Source of the DNA: Bacillus sp. OV166
GTDB taxonomy: Bacteria > Bacillota > Bacilli > Bacillales > Cytobacillaceae
DNA length: 64,000 bases
Assembly (NCBI RefSeq): GCF_900177675.1
Contig: NZ_FXWM01000001.1
Location: 4,349,001 to 4,413,000 of the forward strand
Direction: 5' to 3'
This document shows, piece by piece, positions 15,953-25,297 of the stretch; the first letter of the stretch is position 1, and each line of letters opens with the position of its first letter. The notes below the pieces were generated by a model. That model made no database searches. It was given only the letters and a program-made list of their open reading frames with translations, and was not told where the DNA came from. The translations under genes and the position numbers were made by a program.

Positions 15953-16327
15953 ATGAAAAAAAGCCTTTTAATATTGATTGCCTGCTTCACTTTTTTCTCT
16001 TATTTACCCGTCAAAGCTGAAACCATAACAAAAAACGATGTACAGTTGCGTGATGACGTGATCATCAATTTGCTATTTCCCTTTATTTATAAAGAAATCG
16101 AGAAACATTACGGCGAACCTAAACAGTTTTATAACCAAAAGATTCTCAAAATCAAAAAGTTAAGAGAAGGCAGCTACCTATTTAATGTCACTGTGCAGGT
16201 AACAACATTTGAGGGAGCTCATAATCCTCCATATGATTTAGTGACCATTACTTTTAGTAATAAAGTTTCCGAAGACTGGCGGGCTATTGATTTTAAAAGC
16301 AGAAGGTTGAAAACGAACGAAAATTAA
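15953..16327 (+). CDS. Secreted DUF3888 protein
   Basis: The start at MKKSLLILIACFTFFSYLPV is fixed by TGGAGG 8 nt upstream; the open frame extends 40 codons further up without support. The 124-aa product has a signal peptide cleaved after VKA (about residue 22). The mature domain LRDDVIINLLFPFIYKEIEK ... VQVTTFEGAHNPPYDLVTI is the DUF3888 family of exported Bacillus proteins of unknown function. It stands alone and ends at its own terminator. Confidence 0.85.
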   Translation: MKKSLLILIACFTFFSYLPVKAETITKNDVQLRDDVIINLLFPFIYKEIEKHYGEPKQFYNQKILKIKKLREGSYLFNVTVQVTTFEGAHNPPYDLVTITFSNKVSEDWRAIDFKSRRLKTNEN

Positions 16328-16331
16328 TGAA

Positions 16332-16360
16332 TGCATCCTTTGTAAAAGGGGTGCTTTTTT
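16332..16360 (+). terminator. Terminator after the DUF3888 gene
   Basis: GCATCCTTT pairs with AAAGGGGTGC (two G-T pairs), followed by TTTTTT. Confidence 0.7.
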
Positions 16361-16377
16361 CTTCGTTCATTTTACCA

Positions 16378-16425
16378 GCCATCCCTATCTTTAACTCTTG
16401 CACCGTTAGTTTAAGTGTAATGAAA
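16378..16425 (+). repeat. Two-box palindromic repeat, copy m (right half)
   Basis: CAGCCATCCCTATCTTTAAC then TCTTGCACCGTTAGTTTAAG. The middle and right box are present and the left box is missing. It is the last copy before the recombinase operon; none occurs from here to 64 kb. Confidence 0.55.
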
Positions 16426-16429
16426 ATAA

Positions 16430-17175
16430 GGTACATAGGAAGTAACGGAAAGATCCAAGAGCCGGATATTTAATTCAACAAAATAACGTAATCCACTATC
16501 TTTTCTCAATTAAAAATCTAATGAGCACTGTAAACCCTACAATAATGAAAAGGAAAGCCCTTTAGTCCAGGAACTAATCAAAATAAATGGAATTTGTACC
16601 ACAGCCATTCAAGGATATTTTCAGAATTAATAATATTAGGCATGGAGCAAACAGAAATTTTTGATCCATAACGGTGATATATTATTATGTACCCAAAAGA
16701 CACCAAAAAGCGATTGATTTAACACATGATAAATTCGGTTGGCACCGTTTCTTTATACTTGAAAACAACAATAATTTATTCCTAAAACGGAAAATCGATT
16801 GATGTAAAATGATAAAGAGATGTGTTCAGACCAACTTGTGACCCAATCCAATTACCGGTGCTACCGCAGGAATGCAGCCCTTTGTAAAATATCTATTTAG
16901 CAATAATCTTTAGCAATATCATGAAAAGTTGATTTGTATTTATCAAATATCCCGTCTAAGGAGGAAAAAATTTCCCTTGTGGATCCTTTGGCAATTCCCT
17001 ATATTTTGAAGAGAGTTTAATATGGTTGTTCCTAATAAAAAATTACACTATCAAGTGATTTATTATTACAATTTTCTTTGTTACACACCTGATTTGATGT
17101 TCTAAAGATTTTTCTCTTAAAAACATTTCCATTTGTGCTAATTAAACCAAAATTTCATCTAGTGCAATTTAGCCA
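16430..17175. other. Gene-less region, probable gene remnants and left edge of the recombinase element
   Basis: No intact gene is seen. On the minus strand, ending about 16496, a short frame reads AFLFIIVGFTVLIRFLIEKR then stops, like the tail of a lost membrane protein. Two similar segments, GCGATTGATTTAACACATGA near 16711 and TCGATTGATGTAAAATGATA near 16793, are direct repeats about 82 bp apart. The left boundary of the recombinase element should lie here or just beyond, but no copy of the missing desulfurase 3' part was found. Confidence 0.4.
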
Positions 17176-17202
17176 ATAAAAAAAGCTATCTTTTTTGATA
17201 GC
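17176..17202 (-). terminator. Terminator of the recombinase operon
   Basis: GCTATC (17185-17190) pairs with GATAGC (17197-17202), followed on the minus strand by TTTTTTATT. It lies 97 bp past the stop of the last gene of the operon. Confidence 0.7.
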
Positions 17203-17298
17203 CTGGAATACTTGTTCTTGGATTTGTTGTTAATCAAAATTTAACTCCTTGTTAACTCAGAAATCGTATGTTTTTTATAAGCAATACTCGATAATTTT

Positions 17299-18288
17299 TC
17301 AGTCTTCCGGTATTTTGGAAGACATACTACGCATTCTCTCTCTCAACTTTTTCCCCTTAGTCTTACCGTCCTGAACTTCTAGAAGTTCGTTGTCCTTACT
17401 AGTTTCAGATTCATGTTTACTACTATTTATAGCTTGAAGGATGTCAGCCCATATTCCTTCCTCGCTATCATCTTTATAAAGGGGAGTATCATTTTCACCT
17501 TCAAAATTTGACTCCATTTCATTTTCGTCATCATGTGTAACAGAGGATATAATAGAATTATATGCTTTTAACACATTCATCATATCGTACTTATTATTCT
17601 TATATGACTCGACATTCATTAAAGCTGCAGCGTTATCTAGATCAACCCCGGAAGCGATTATGTTTTCTAAATACAGCCCCATTTCTTCTATTGTTTGAAA
17701 GTGGTGTTCACGTAAAAAGTGCTCATAAATCTTAGCCCTTGTATGGTGTTCTTTACTTTTTTTCGCTATTTTAATAAATTCCTTTTTAACTGTTTTCAAT
17801 TTTTCTTCAAAGTCATTCTTCATTTGCTCTATTTTTCTTTTCATATCAATATTTTCCTGATTTAAAATAGCGTATTTCTCAGCCACTTCAACAAGCTTGC
17901 TAACAAGTTTTTGATATGAGGAATGATCCTTTTCACGTATCGAATCTAAAGTAATAAGAGCTTCTTCTAGCTTCTTTGGGGTGTTATTTTTCTTCATAAA
18001 CTGTTTAACATCTATTGGCGTATAAAATGGCATATCACTGTCAACTGCATGCCTATGAACTAGTATCTTTGCTCTCTCTAACGCACCCTTATTGTATTCA
18101 TCGATATGTGCCTTTATATCCTTATTTCTCGTAAAATCCTGATAATAGGCAGGCATTTTTAAATCATCAGTCATATATTTTGCTATTTTACTTGCACTAA
18201 GGGTTGTAAATTGATTTTTATATTTTATTTTGTATGTTTCAATGCATTGCATTAATGTTTCTGTAGAATATTTTCTATGTCTAGCCAT
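17299..18288 (-). CDS. TnpC-like coiled-coil protein of the recombinase operon
   Basis: The 329-aa product begins with basic MARHRKYSTETLMQCIETYK and a segment ITTLSASKIAKYMTDD-like (actual FTTLSASKIAKYMTDDL) that may be a DNA-binding helix-turn-helix. A long coiled coil follows at about 125-190 (LVEVAEKYAILNQENIDMKR, KEFIKIAKKSKEHHTRAKIY) and the C-terminus is acidic then basic. This is the build of the TnpC-type accessory protein of Tn554-family transposons, though longer than TnpC (about 125 aa). Its ATG overlaps the stop of the upstream recombinase gene by 8 bp (ATGGCTAG), implying translational coupling. Confidence 0.65.
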   Translation of the reverse strand: MARHRKYSTETLMQCIETYKIKYKNQFTTLSASKIAKYMTDDLKMPAYYQDFTRNKDIKAHIDEYNKGALERAKILVHRHAVDSDMPFYTPIDVKQFMKKNNTPKKLEEALITLDSIREKDHSSYQKLVSKLVEVAEKYAILNQENIDMKRKIEQMKNDFEEKLKTVKKEFIKIAKKSKEHHTRAKIYEHFLREHHFQTIEEMGLYLENIIASGVDLDNAAALMNVESYKNNKYDMMNVLKAYNSIISSVTHDDENEMESNFEGENDTPLYKDDSEEGIWADILQAINSSKHESETSKDNELLEVQDGKTKGKKLRERMRSMSSKIPED

Positions 18289-20083
18289 TTACTTGCTCCA
18301 ATATTAGCTTTTTTTCTATTTTTAAATAAGCTTGTGCCTTTTGTTGAATGTTTAGATGTGTTCGTATTAATTCGCCATCCTCATTTAAAGTTTTTTTGTA
18401 GCCTTTTAATATATTCCCAAAGTAGAATCCATCCTCTTGAAGACCATTTTCTAATTCTGCTTTCATTTCTTCAAGTTTTTCTCGGTATTTAGTAGGATCA
18501 CCCTCAAAAAAGTCACAGCTTTCACAATCGCCATTGTTAGCTTCTTTGCAATGAGTTATATCTCCTACAAAAAACTTATCAGAGTAGCATTTGCCCCGGT
18601 CAACTTCTATAAATTTGCCTTTCGTTTTCATTTTGAATTTTATTCTAATTTTTTCATCTTCGTTGGGTTTTTCAAACCAGAGCTGCGCCTCATCCACGTT
18701 AATACTTCTAAGTTCTTGATATTTATAGTAAGAAATGCACTTAACAAGCTGGTCCATATGACCGAAGTAATGGAATGTTGTATTTATATCCTCGTGTCCT
18801 GCAAAATCCCGAATAAGTATTGGATTAACATCGCTCATTGTCATGTTAATAATCGCCATATGACGTGTGTCACCAAGGTTAATTTTCATTATTTCAGACT
18901 TTTTTAAATAGGTTTCTAAATCCTCTATCTTAATCTTATCTTTTGATAAAAAACTAAGGTTTTTATATACAATCTGTAACCCATATTTTTTCTGTAACAC
19001 ATTAACATAAAAATTGTTTAAAATATGTGTTAACGAACCTCTAGTAAATATTGGTGTCTTTCCACGTTTTGCTTTAGCTGCTCCCTGATTCCATGCAGGT
19101 AAAATAGAAAGATACGCCTCATAAGAAATCAAAAATTTAGATTCCCCATACCTTTTCACTAAATTTTGATAATCCTTTATTATGGATGCAACTTCGAACG
19201 AAACATGATAATGATATAAACTATAATCTCCATCGATTGTATGGGTCGTTATTTTTTTCTCACGTTTCTGACCCTTTAAATTACTTCTTCTAATAGTTAG
19301 AATGAACTCGCCATTTTTACCTGGTTTTAGACAGTCGTAAGGTATTAAACAAAACTCCCTTGGTCTTAGTGGTAAGATGTTTGTTATTATCCACCACAAA
19401 TATAAAGGGTAATAATATAACTTTTCTTCATCTGATACATGATGTTTCCAAAAATCCTTGATTAATCTATCGAAATAGAAATATGATTGAAATTCTGCCA
19501 ATGATCTTCGCTGTAACTTATTTTGTTTTCTCTTTGAAAGGTTTACTTCCAAATTATGTTCATATTGATAATCCCATTCATCTTTAAAATCATCAATATC
19601 ATTAATAGGAAGAAAATCTATTAATTCTAAAATAGATACAAATGATGTAGAACTATGGGTTTTTGAATTAAGAGACTCGGAAATTTTATTCACTTTTTTC
19701 GGATTAAAATATTCGGTTTTTTCCATTACATCTCTTAAAATATTAAGTGTATGTTGTATGGTACCTATATTTTGACTATTTAGTTTAAAAACAAAATAAG
19801 CTTTTATGCAATAAACAAATTCCTCAAAATCCATCATTTCTCTTTTGTTTTTGCTTATCTGCTTTTGGAATAAGACTTCAGAAAAATCAAATTTTAATGA
19901 TAGGTTTTCTACTTCATTTGTTAGTTTCCACGTCAAGTCATCAAAGGAGTTATTTAAAATAACCCCTTTTTCCTTGAAGTATATAAACTCTTTTTTGGCT
20001 TTTTCTATCCAGTTGGAATCAAAATCTATAATCTCAGTTGTATAAAAACCTTCTATATTAGTTTTTCTTTGTACAAGAAGCAT
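18281..20083 (-). CDS. Tyrosine recombinase, TnpB-like
   Basis: The 600-aa product carries an integrase core in its second half: R240 (ILPLRPREFCLIPYD), the T-R-H box at 406-408 (GDTRHMAI), H430 (FAGHEDINTTFHYF) and Y439. The usual H-x-x-R is replaced by D-T-R-H. After the tyrosine come four cysteines (499, 512, 520, 523; CESC) that could bind zinc, as in TnpB of Tn554. The N-terminal 200 aa should bind DNA arms. AGAGGTGG precedes the ATG. It lies 25 bp after the 949-aa gene and overlaps the next gene. Confidence 0.85.
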   Translation of the reverse strand: MLLVQRKTNIEGFYTTEIIDFDSNWIEKAKKEFIYFKEKGVILNNSFDDLTWKLTNEVENLSLKFDFSEVLFQKQISKNKREMMDFEEFVYCIKAYFVFKLNSQNIGTIQHTLNILRDVMEKTEYFNPKKVNKISESLNSKTHSSTSFVSILELIDFLPINDIDDFKDEWDYQYEHNLEVNLSKRKQNKLQRRSLAEFQSYFYFDRLIKDFWKHHVSDEEKLYYYPLYLWWIITNILPLRPREFCLIPYDCLKPGKNGEFILTIRRSNLKGQKREKKITTHTIDGDYSLYHYHVSFEVASIIKDYQNLVKRYGESKFLISYEAYLSILPAWNQGAAKAKRGKTPIFTRGSLTHILNNFYVNVLQKKYGLQIVYKNLSFLSKDKIKIEDLETYLKKSEIMKINLGDTRHMAIINMTMSDVNPILIRDFAGHEDINTTFHYFGHMDQLVKCISYYKYQELRSINVDEAQLWFEKPNEDEKIRIKFKMKTKGKFIEVDRGKCYSDKFFVGDITHCKEANNGDCESCDFFEGDPTKYREKLEEMKAELENGLQEDGFYFGNILKGYKKTLNEDGELIRTHLNIQQKAQAYLKIEKKLILEQVNG

Positions 20084-20108
20084 GGTCCACCTCTTTTTTT
20101 GTCATCAT

Positions 20109-22958
20109 TCATAAATTGGGATTAACTGGTTCATCCGTTAAGTCTAGATATCTATTAATATCGAACGGTTTTAAACCGTACACCTCTACAAGAGTTTGCT
20201 TAATATCATTCAAGATTGGTTCATAGACTTGCTCATAAATCATTTCATGTTTCATTTGCTCCGCTGGGGTTTTGCTTTCTTCTAATTTCTTAATTCGTTC
20301 TCTCAATTTCTGACCTAATAAGTACATAGTATGTTTTAAATAAAGCTCTTGTCCACATCCGATACACGTCTCTCGTTCAGGATTGATACATCCGATGCCT
20401 TTTGCCACGGCTATACAATTCATGTTCTTTTCCTTTGCTGGAGCAGTACCACAAGCAATTCTATCAATGAATAAATGAATAGCTCTAACATCGGGTTCTC
20501 CGTTGATTGAATAATATTTCTTGATTCCCTCAACATCCTTTCTTGCTTTTGTAAATGTATCATCAAAGGTTTTAACCCACATATCTGCATCATATGGAGA
20601 GTCAGAATAAGGAATAAGTTCTTTCATAAGGGTAGTTTGTTTAGATGGAGGTAATTGTTTTACATGGTCATCACCTTTTAATGTTTTTAATAGAAGATAC
20701 GGTACAAAACTTAAAACCCCACGCTCAAACAGTTCTCTTAACAAAATGTCTGAATCTGTTAATTTCCCAAAGTATTTAAGATATACAGAAGTAATATTTG
20801 ATTTTTTACCTTTATCAAATTTATGGCTCCTTGCAATACTTGCCAAAATATGTCCACTACCTAATTTTCGTTCATCGCCTTTTTTAGCAATTAAGCTTAA
20901 ATATGTTTTATTAGCTGCGTTTGAAGAAAAAACTCCACTTTTAAAAATTTCACATAACGGTTGTCCAAAAAATTTTTCCTGATGCACTTTTATAGTTCCT
21001 GTGGTTGTTATTAATCGGTTAGGAGCTATTGTATTGCTTCTTCTATGCGCTTCACATAACCCAAGTAGGAATCCAATTCTATGGACAACGCTAGTAGGGA
21101 CATCCCAAACCAATCCAGGGGGATTATGCTTTTCCGTTTTAGTGGGTTTTGGCTTAAGTATGTTAATTTTCATTGTCACATCCTGTACAATCTGTAAAGC
21201 CATTTCCTCAGTGATTTTGCCCTGACGTGCCAATGTAAAATATTGATCCGGAGTCATTTCTTTATTCGTAGATTGATCAAATGGCAACATCGGAAACGGG
21301 ATTTTGTTTAAAATATCTGATTTTCTCCAAGCGCAAATATAGTGAATTAAGCAGTATAACCATGCTGAAGCAGAAGCTCTACTCGAACAAGCCTTTTCTA
21401 TGTATTCCTCATACCACTTATGGGTATTATTTAACAATAATACCGCAAAATTGAAAAATTGCTCTTCTGTATAGAATTTCTCTTCTCTCCCTTTCTTGCC
21501 TTTACTCCCATAATCGTATAAATATTTCTTTTTAAATTGTGTTTTAAATTTGTTTTTTATTTCATGGAGAAAACGGCAAAACTCTTCAATTGTTTTATTG
21601 CTAGTCTTAACAGTGTCAAGATTTTTAAAAAGTACATTTATTTCGTCATCGTCGTGTTTCATTAATTCTTTTTGGAGTGATGAAATTAATTCATGAATAG
21701 TTTTAAGAGTTTGGAATGAGGGATGACTTTTATCTTCGAAACGTTTAAAAGCAAATTCATAAAAATAATTGATTGTTTTTTGCAATTTATTATTTTTATT
21801 CCTATTGTTTTCCATATAAGAAATAAATTTGTATTTGGGACCTGTCCCTTTTTTGCCTTTACGATATTCTTCTAAATAAATTATTTTCCGTTTTACATAC
21901 TCTTTTGCTTTTTCTATATCCTCCCTATTAACAATCTTACTGAATGTCCTAAAAGGAGTAGTGTTAGAATCTATGACCTCGAAATCTGTTTCTTCTGTTT
22001 CAACATATCTGAGTATATTCTCGTATTGACTTTCTACGGCTTCTATTTTCGAAAGATTGATTGAGCAAGCTTCTGGAATTTGATAACCTAGTTCCTTCAA
22101 GACATCAGCAACAATCTCAATCAATGGTACTGTCCTTGTTTTAAATTCTTGCCATTTATTAACTTCTTCTTTTAATACGTAAATTCTAAAATTGTTGTTT
22201 TCACCATATACCACCTGTGTCCCAGGAAACATTTTTTGGTCGAATGCATGTTTTCTAATAGTATTATCTGTTAAACCTAGTAACTCACCAGCCTTAAGGC
22301 AGTTCATATAGAGGTCTGATTCCGGTATTGGAAATTTTACAAGCTCGTTTATTACATCTTTATGGTAATAGAAAATTCTTCCCATAAAGTCAATAACCTT
22401 TTTGTCCTCTATTCTTAGTAAACGTTTCATTATTTTACCAATTCTCCAATTAATATTGTGTTTTTCTAAAAGTTCGACTTGAATATCTTCTTTGGTAAGG
22501 TAAACACTTCCAAGACTATTCTTGAACTCTTGTACTTTTTCTTTTGAGAACCAAAAAACAGAATTCATATAAGCACTTGGGGGTACCAATTTTATAAAAT
22601 CCAACCAATTTTTTCTCGGTTTTTTGTTCTTTTTTATATTTGCCACATTGAAGTTACCGAATGAGATTTCGAAAATTTTAAGGACTTCATGGTAAGAAAT
22701 TAGTTCTAAATCACCCCTTAAATATTTTTCTTGATTAATATAAAATAACTCGATTATTCCATATGACCTAGCATCAATAAAGACATCATCTTCTTTTTTT
22801 TGATAAGGTAAAGCTAGTGACTCGCATACACCTAAAATATAATTAATAAATCTTTCATGTAATGCTTTACCACTTAGTTTATTTTTTTTTATAGGAACTA
22901 TATGTTTTTTGTACAATCCTTTTATATCTTTAACTGAATACAGCGAATTTGCTACCAT
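20109..22958 (-). CDS. Large recombinase-operon protein with HTH and zinc motif
   Basis: The 949-aa product has a MerR/excisionase-like helix-turn-helix near 225-270 (AGELLGLTDNTIRKHAFDQK). It has a central helical region, segments near 545 (ICAWRKSDILNKIP) and 710 (GSGHILASIARSHKFDKG) that recall degenerate integrase boxes I and II, and a C-terminal cysteine cluster (CIAVAKGIGCINPERETCIG, then CGQE). No clear catalytic tyrosine box was found, so it may be a structural partner of the two recombinases. It has no counterpart in the three-gene Tn554 set. The start is 7 bp after the previous stop, with GAGGAG as ribosome binding site. Confidence 0.7.
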   Translation of the reverse strand: MVANSLYSVKDIKGLYKKHIVPIKKNKLSGKALHERFINYILGVCESLALPYQKKEDDVFIDARSYGIIELFYINQEKYLRGDLELISYHEVLKIFEISFGNFNVANIKKNKKPRKNWLDFIKLVPPSAYMNSVFWFSKEKVQEFKNSLGSVYLTKEDIQVELLEKHNINWRIGKIMKRLLRIEDKKVIDFMGRIFYYHKDVINELVKFPIPESDLYMNCLKAGELLGLTDNTIRKHAFDQKMFPGTQVVYGENNNFRIYVLKEEVNKWQEFKTRTVPLIEIVADVLKELGYQIPEACSINLSKIEAVESQYENILRYVETEETDFEVIDSNTTPFRTFSKIVNREDIEKAKEYVKRKIIYLEEYRKGKKGTGPKYKFISYMENNRNKNNKLQKTINYFYEFAFKRFEDKSHPSFQTLKTIHELISSLQKELMKHDDDEINVLFKNLDTVKTSNKTIEEFCRFLHEIKNKFKTQFKKKYLYDYGSKGKKGREEKFYTEEQFFNFAVLLLNNTHKWYEEYIEKACSSRASASAWLYCLIHYICAWRKSDILNKIPFPMLPFDQSTNKEMTPDQYFTLARQGKITEEMALQIVQDVTMKINILKPKPTKTEKHNPPGLVWDVPTSVVHRIGFLLGLCEAHRRSNTIAPNRLITTTGTIKVHQEKFFGQPLCEIFKSGVFSSNAANKTYLSLIAKKGDERKLGSGHILASIARSHKFDKGKKSNITSVYLKYFGKLTDSDILLRELFERGVLSFVPYLLLKTLKGDDHVKQLPPSKQTTLMKELIPYSDSPYDADMWVKTFDDTFTKARKDVEGIKKYYSINGEPDVRAIHLFIDRIACGTAPAKEKNMNCIAVAKGIGCINPERETCIGCGQELYLKHTMYLLGQKLRERIKKLEESKTPAEQMKHEMIYEQVYEPILNDIKQTLVEVYGLKPFDINRYLDLTDEPVNPNL

Positions 22959-22964
22959 TTTATG

Positions 22965-24326
22965 TTACTCCTCATCTATCTCCTCTTCATTTATTTTATT
23001 AATTCGATTTAAGATATCTTCAACTAAAGACTTATTCGCTTCTCCATACAGTTTCATTAACTCAGATTTATCACGTATATAAGTAAATGATGACTCCTCA
23101 GAGCTATCTCCTCGCCAATCCATTAATTCGAATAACCCTTCACCATTTAGAACTAATTGAACCGTAAAATAATGACGGAGGGAGTGGGTAGATAATTCAT
23201 ATGTCTCAAGAAGCTGAGCATAACTTCTTAATTCACTGTCAGGTGAATTCCTAAGTTCTTCTACTAAATGTACATGTACCAGATCTTTGAACTTATCACG
23301 AAAGTCCTTACTCGTCATAGCTTTTCCTTGTTCATTTACGAACATTGGATAAAAGCCTTTTTCAATCTTTTTTTTCTTTAAACGTTCTTGATGTCTGTTA
23401 TAATATTTTTTAAATGTTCGCATAAATTTTGGATATACTTTTTGCTTTCGCAGCTTTTTAATACCTCCTACAAAAACCCAGTCTGATCTCATATTCTTAG
23501 GATTTTCAAGATCAATTGAAAAGTACCTGAATTCACCATATCCATTTTTACTATAGGAAACACCTCCATCTATATGTTGTCTAACATTACATATTTCCGA
23601 AGGTCTTAAACCACAAAATGCGCCAAAGCAAAGAGCCAAAGCAATGTCTTGATATTTGGGGTGTTCTGCACACAATCTTAAAAGTATTTGAAAGACTTTA
23701 GTTGGAATATCTCTGAGAAGAGGTTTTTTTTCAATATTTGGGCTTATTCTAACAGGTTCAAAGGCAGTATCAGTTGTAACATAGACAGTCCCATCGTGTG
23801 TTTTTCTCTCTATTTGCTGAAGCAATTTTATTTTGTATATATGACGTGCTTCCTTCTTATGAGTGTCTTGAATCCATTGATAGAATTTGGCTATTTCAAA
23901 AACTGCTCTTTCAACTAACTCTTCACATTTAGGTTTACCATTTCCAATATCCCCATCAGCGTAAGCTTGTAAAAACCAATTCCCATGCTCCAATTTGATG
24001 TCTTTCATGTCAGTGATACCAAAGGCGTTATACATATCGATTAGTGTGTAATTTAAAAACATACAGATAAGCGATCCTCTTTTTCTTAAGGTAGATGGTT
24101 TTCTTGTATCCACGTTTTTACCCTTAAGATAACGAAGGTACCTACTATAAGGTGTCAGTTCAACAAAGGCTCCAGACCAATGTTTTAGATAAATAAATAT
24201 ATGCTCCTTTAAAATTCCATTTTCATACATCATCTTGTGACTACGTAATCCGAACCGGAATTGCTTAAGCATTTTATAAGTTATTTCTTTGTTTTCTTTT
24301 GGAAAAGTAACTACTTTTTTCGACAT
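22965..24326 (-). CDS. Tyrosine recombinase, TnpA-like
   Basis: The 453-aa product has an N-terminal SAM-like DNA-binding region (about 40-170) and a C-terminal integrase domain with R241 (CGLRPSEICNVRQ), H381 and R384 (STHSLRHYF), and Y416 (SSFTYIRD). The position usually holding a second His or Trp is D-W-R-G at 403-406. The catalytic set therefore looks complete. It is the first gene of the operon, after a 970-bp AT-rich leader, and so corresponds to TnpA of Tn554-type elements, which lies nearest the element end. Confidence 0.85.
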   Translation of the reverse strand: MSKKVVTFPKENKEITYKMLKQFRFGLRSHKMMYENGILKEHIFIYLKHWSGAFVELTPYSRYLRYLKGKNVDTRKPSTLRKRGSLICMFLNYTLIDMYNAFGITDMKDIKLEHGNWFLQAYADGDIGNGKPKCEELVERAVFEIAKFYQWIQDTHKKEARHIYKIKLLQQIERKTHDGTVYVTTDTAFEPVRISPNIEKKPLLRDIPTKVFQILLRLCAEHPKYQDIALALCFGAFCGLRPSEICNVRQHIDGGVSYSKNGYGEFRYFSIDLENPKNMRSDWVFVGGIKKLRKQKVYPKFMRTFKKYYNRHQERLKKKKIEKGFYPMFVNEQGKAMTSKDFRDKFKDLVHVHLVEELRNSPDSELRSYAQLLETYELSTHSLRHYFTVQLVLNGEGLFELMDWRGDSSEESSFTYIRDKSELMKLYGEANKSLVEDILNRINKINEEEIDEE

Positions 24327-25297
24327 ATTAACTACTCCTATTGTCCTCCTTTGTATTTAATAACATTTTCCAACATTAATAAAAATATCATCCTTCCCCT
24401 TTGATTTATGTCTATTATAATAAGAACGAATGTTTCTTTGGAGTAAAATAAAACGACAAAACCCTTTAGATAACAGCGTTTTAAATTTATTTAATTTTGA
24501 TCATTTATAATAAATACATTTGTTTTTTTAAAATTTATTTTAATGTAATTATTTTTTAATATCTGATATTAGGAAAAACATATGTATTTTGTAAATTTTA
24601 TTTTTGTTCAGACTTCCACCATTATGTAATTTTATGTATCAATTTGTAATTTAATGTCGGAATTTTTTTGGGATCCGTTTAAAAAGGCGCATAACAAAAA
24701 TTTAGGGGAATTTGCGATTTTGTTGAGAATGTAGCGAAAATCAATATGGATTTATAAACGAATTTATTCAACACTGAAGGTAAACTGTTAAATGTTTTCT
24801 GGACCAATAAATTAGCGAGGAGAAAAAGGCGAGGGAGTACAATTTTAAATTATCAATTATTACTTTAGTGAAGCGTATCCTTTTCTATTTTACATAATAG
24901 TAAATATATCTTTCTCAACTTAATTATGATTTGCTGTATGAGTTTTAATGACAAATTGATTAATGATTTTTGATCATATTAAATACAAATTCCTTCTCGC
25001 GCATGACTATTTATCTAAATCGTCCGCTTATTATTCTAATAAAACTATTTTTATAATATAAAAATTTTTCCTTCCCACTTGTTCATTAAAGGGTTTCAAA
25101 TAGTCTTTTATGTAAATAGAAATACAGTAATTTTTACACACAAAATATAATGGTGGGTACTACTTCTTTTAAATCTATTATGTATTTTTTGTTTGTAGTT
25201 AAAATTTAGTACACAGAATTAATTATTGTTGATAGAGTAGTAGACAATTTAATTTTTTTGATCATAATTATACAACTTTCAATTGTTTGTTATACGT
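24327..25297. other. AT-rich non-coding end of the recombinase element
   Basis: About 970 bp without a credible gene on either strand, strikingly A+T rich with many T-runs. It lies between the first recombinase gene and the broken desulfurase gene, so it should contain the operon promoter and the recombinase binding sites of the element end. No clear terminal inverted repeats were seen by eye. Confidence 0.55.

Noticed and set aside
3929..16425. Repeats as integron attC sites
   Set aside because: The CCGTTAG cores of the two boxes are in direct, not inverted, orientation, do not fit the GTTRRRY core exactly, and no integron integrase is present.
3929..16425. Repeats as a CRISPR array
   Set aside because: Copies are far apart, variable and separated by genes; no regular spacers and no cas genes.
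17299..24326. Prophage or conjugative element
   Set aside because: There are no capsid, terminase, relaxase or conjugation genes; only the recombinase set is present.
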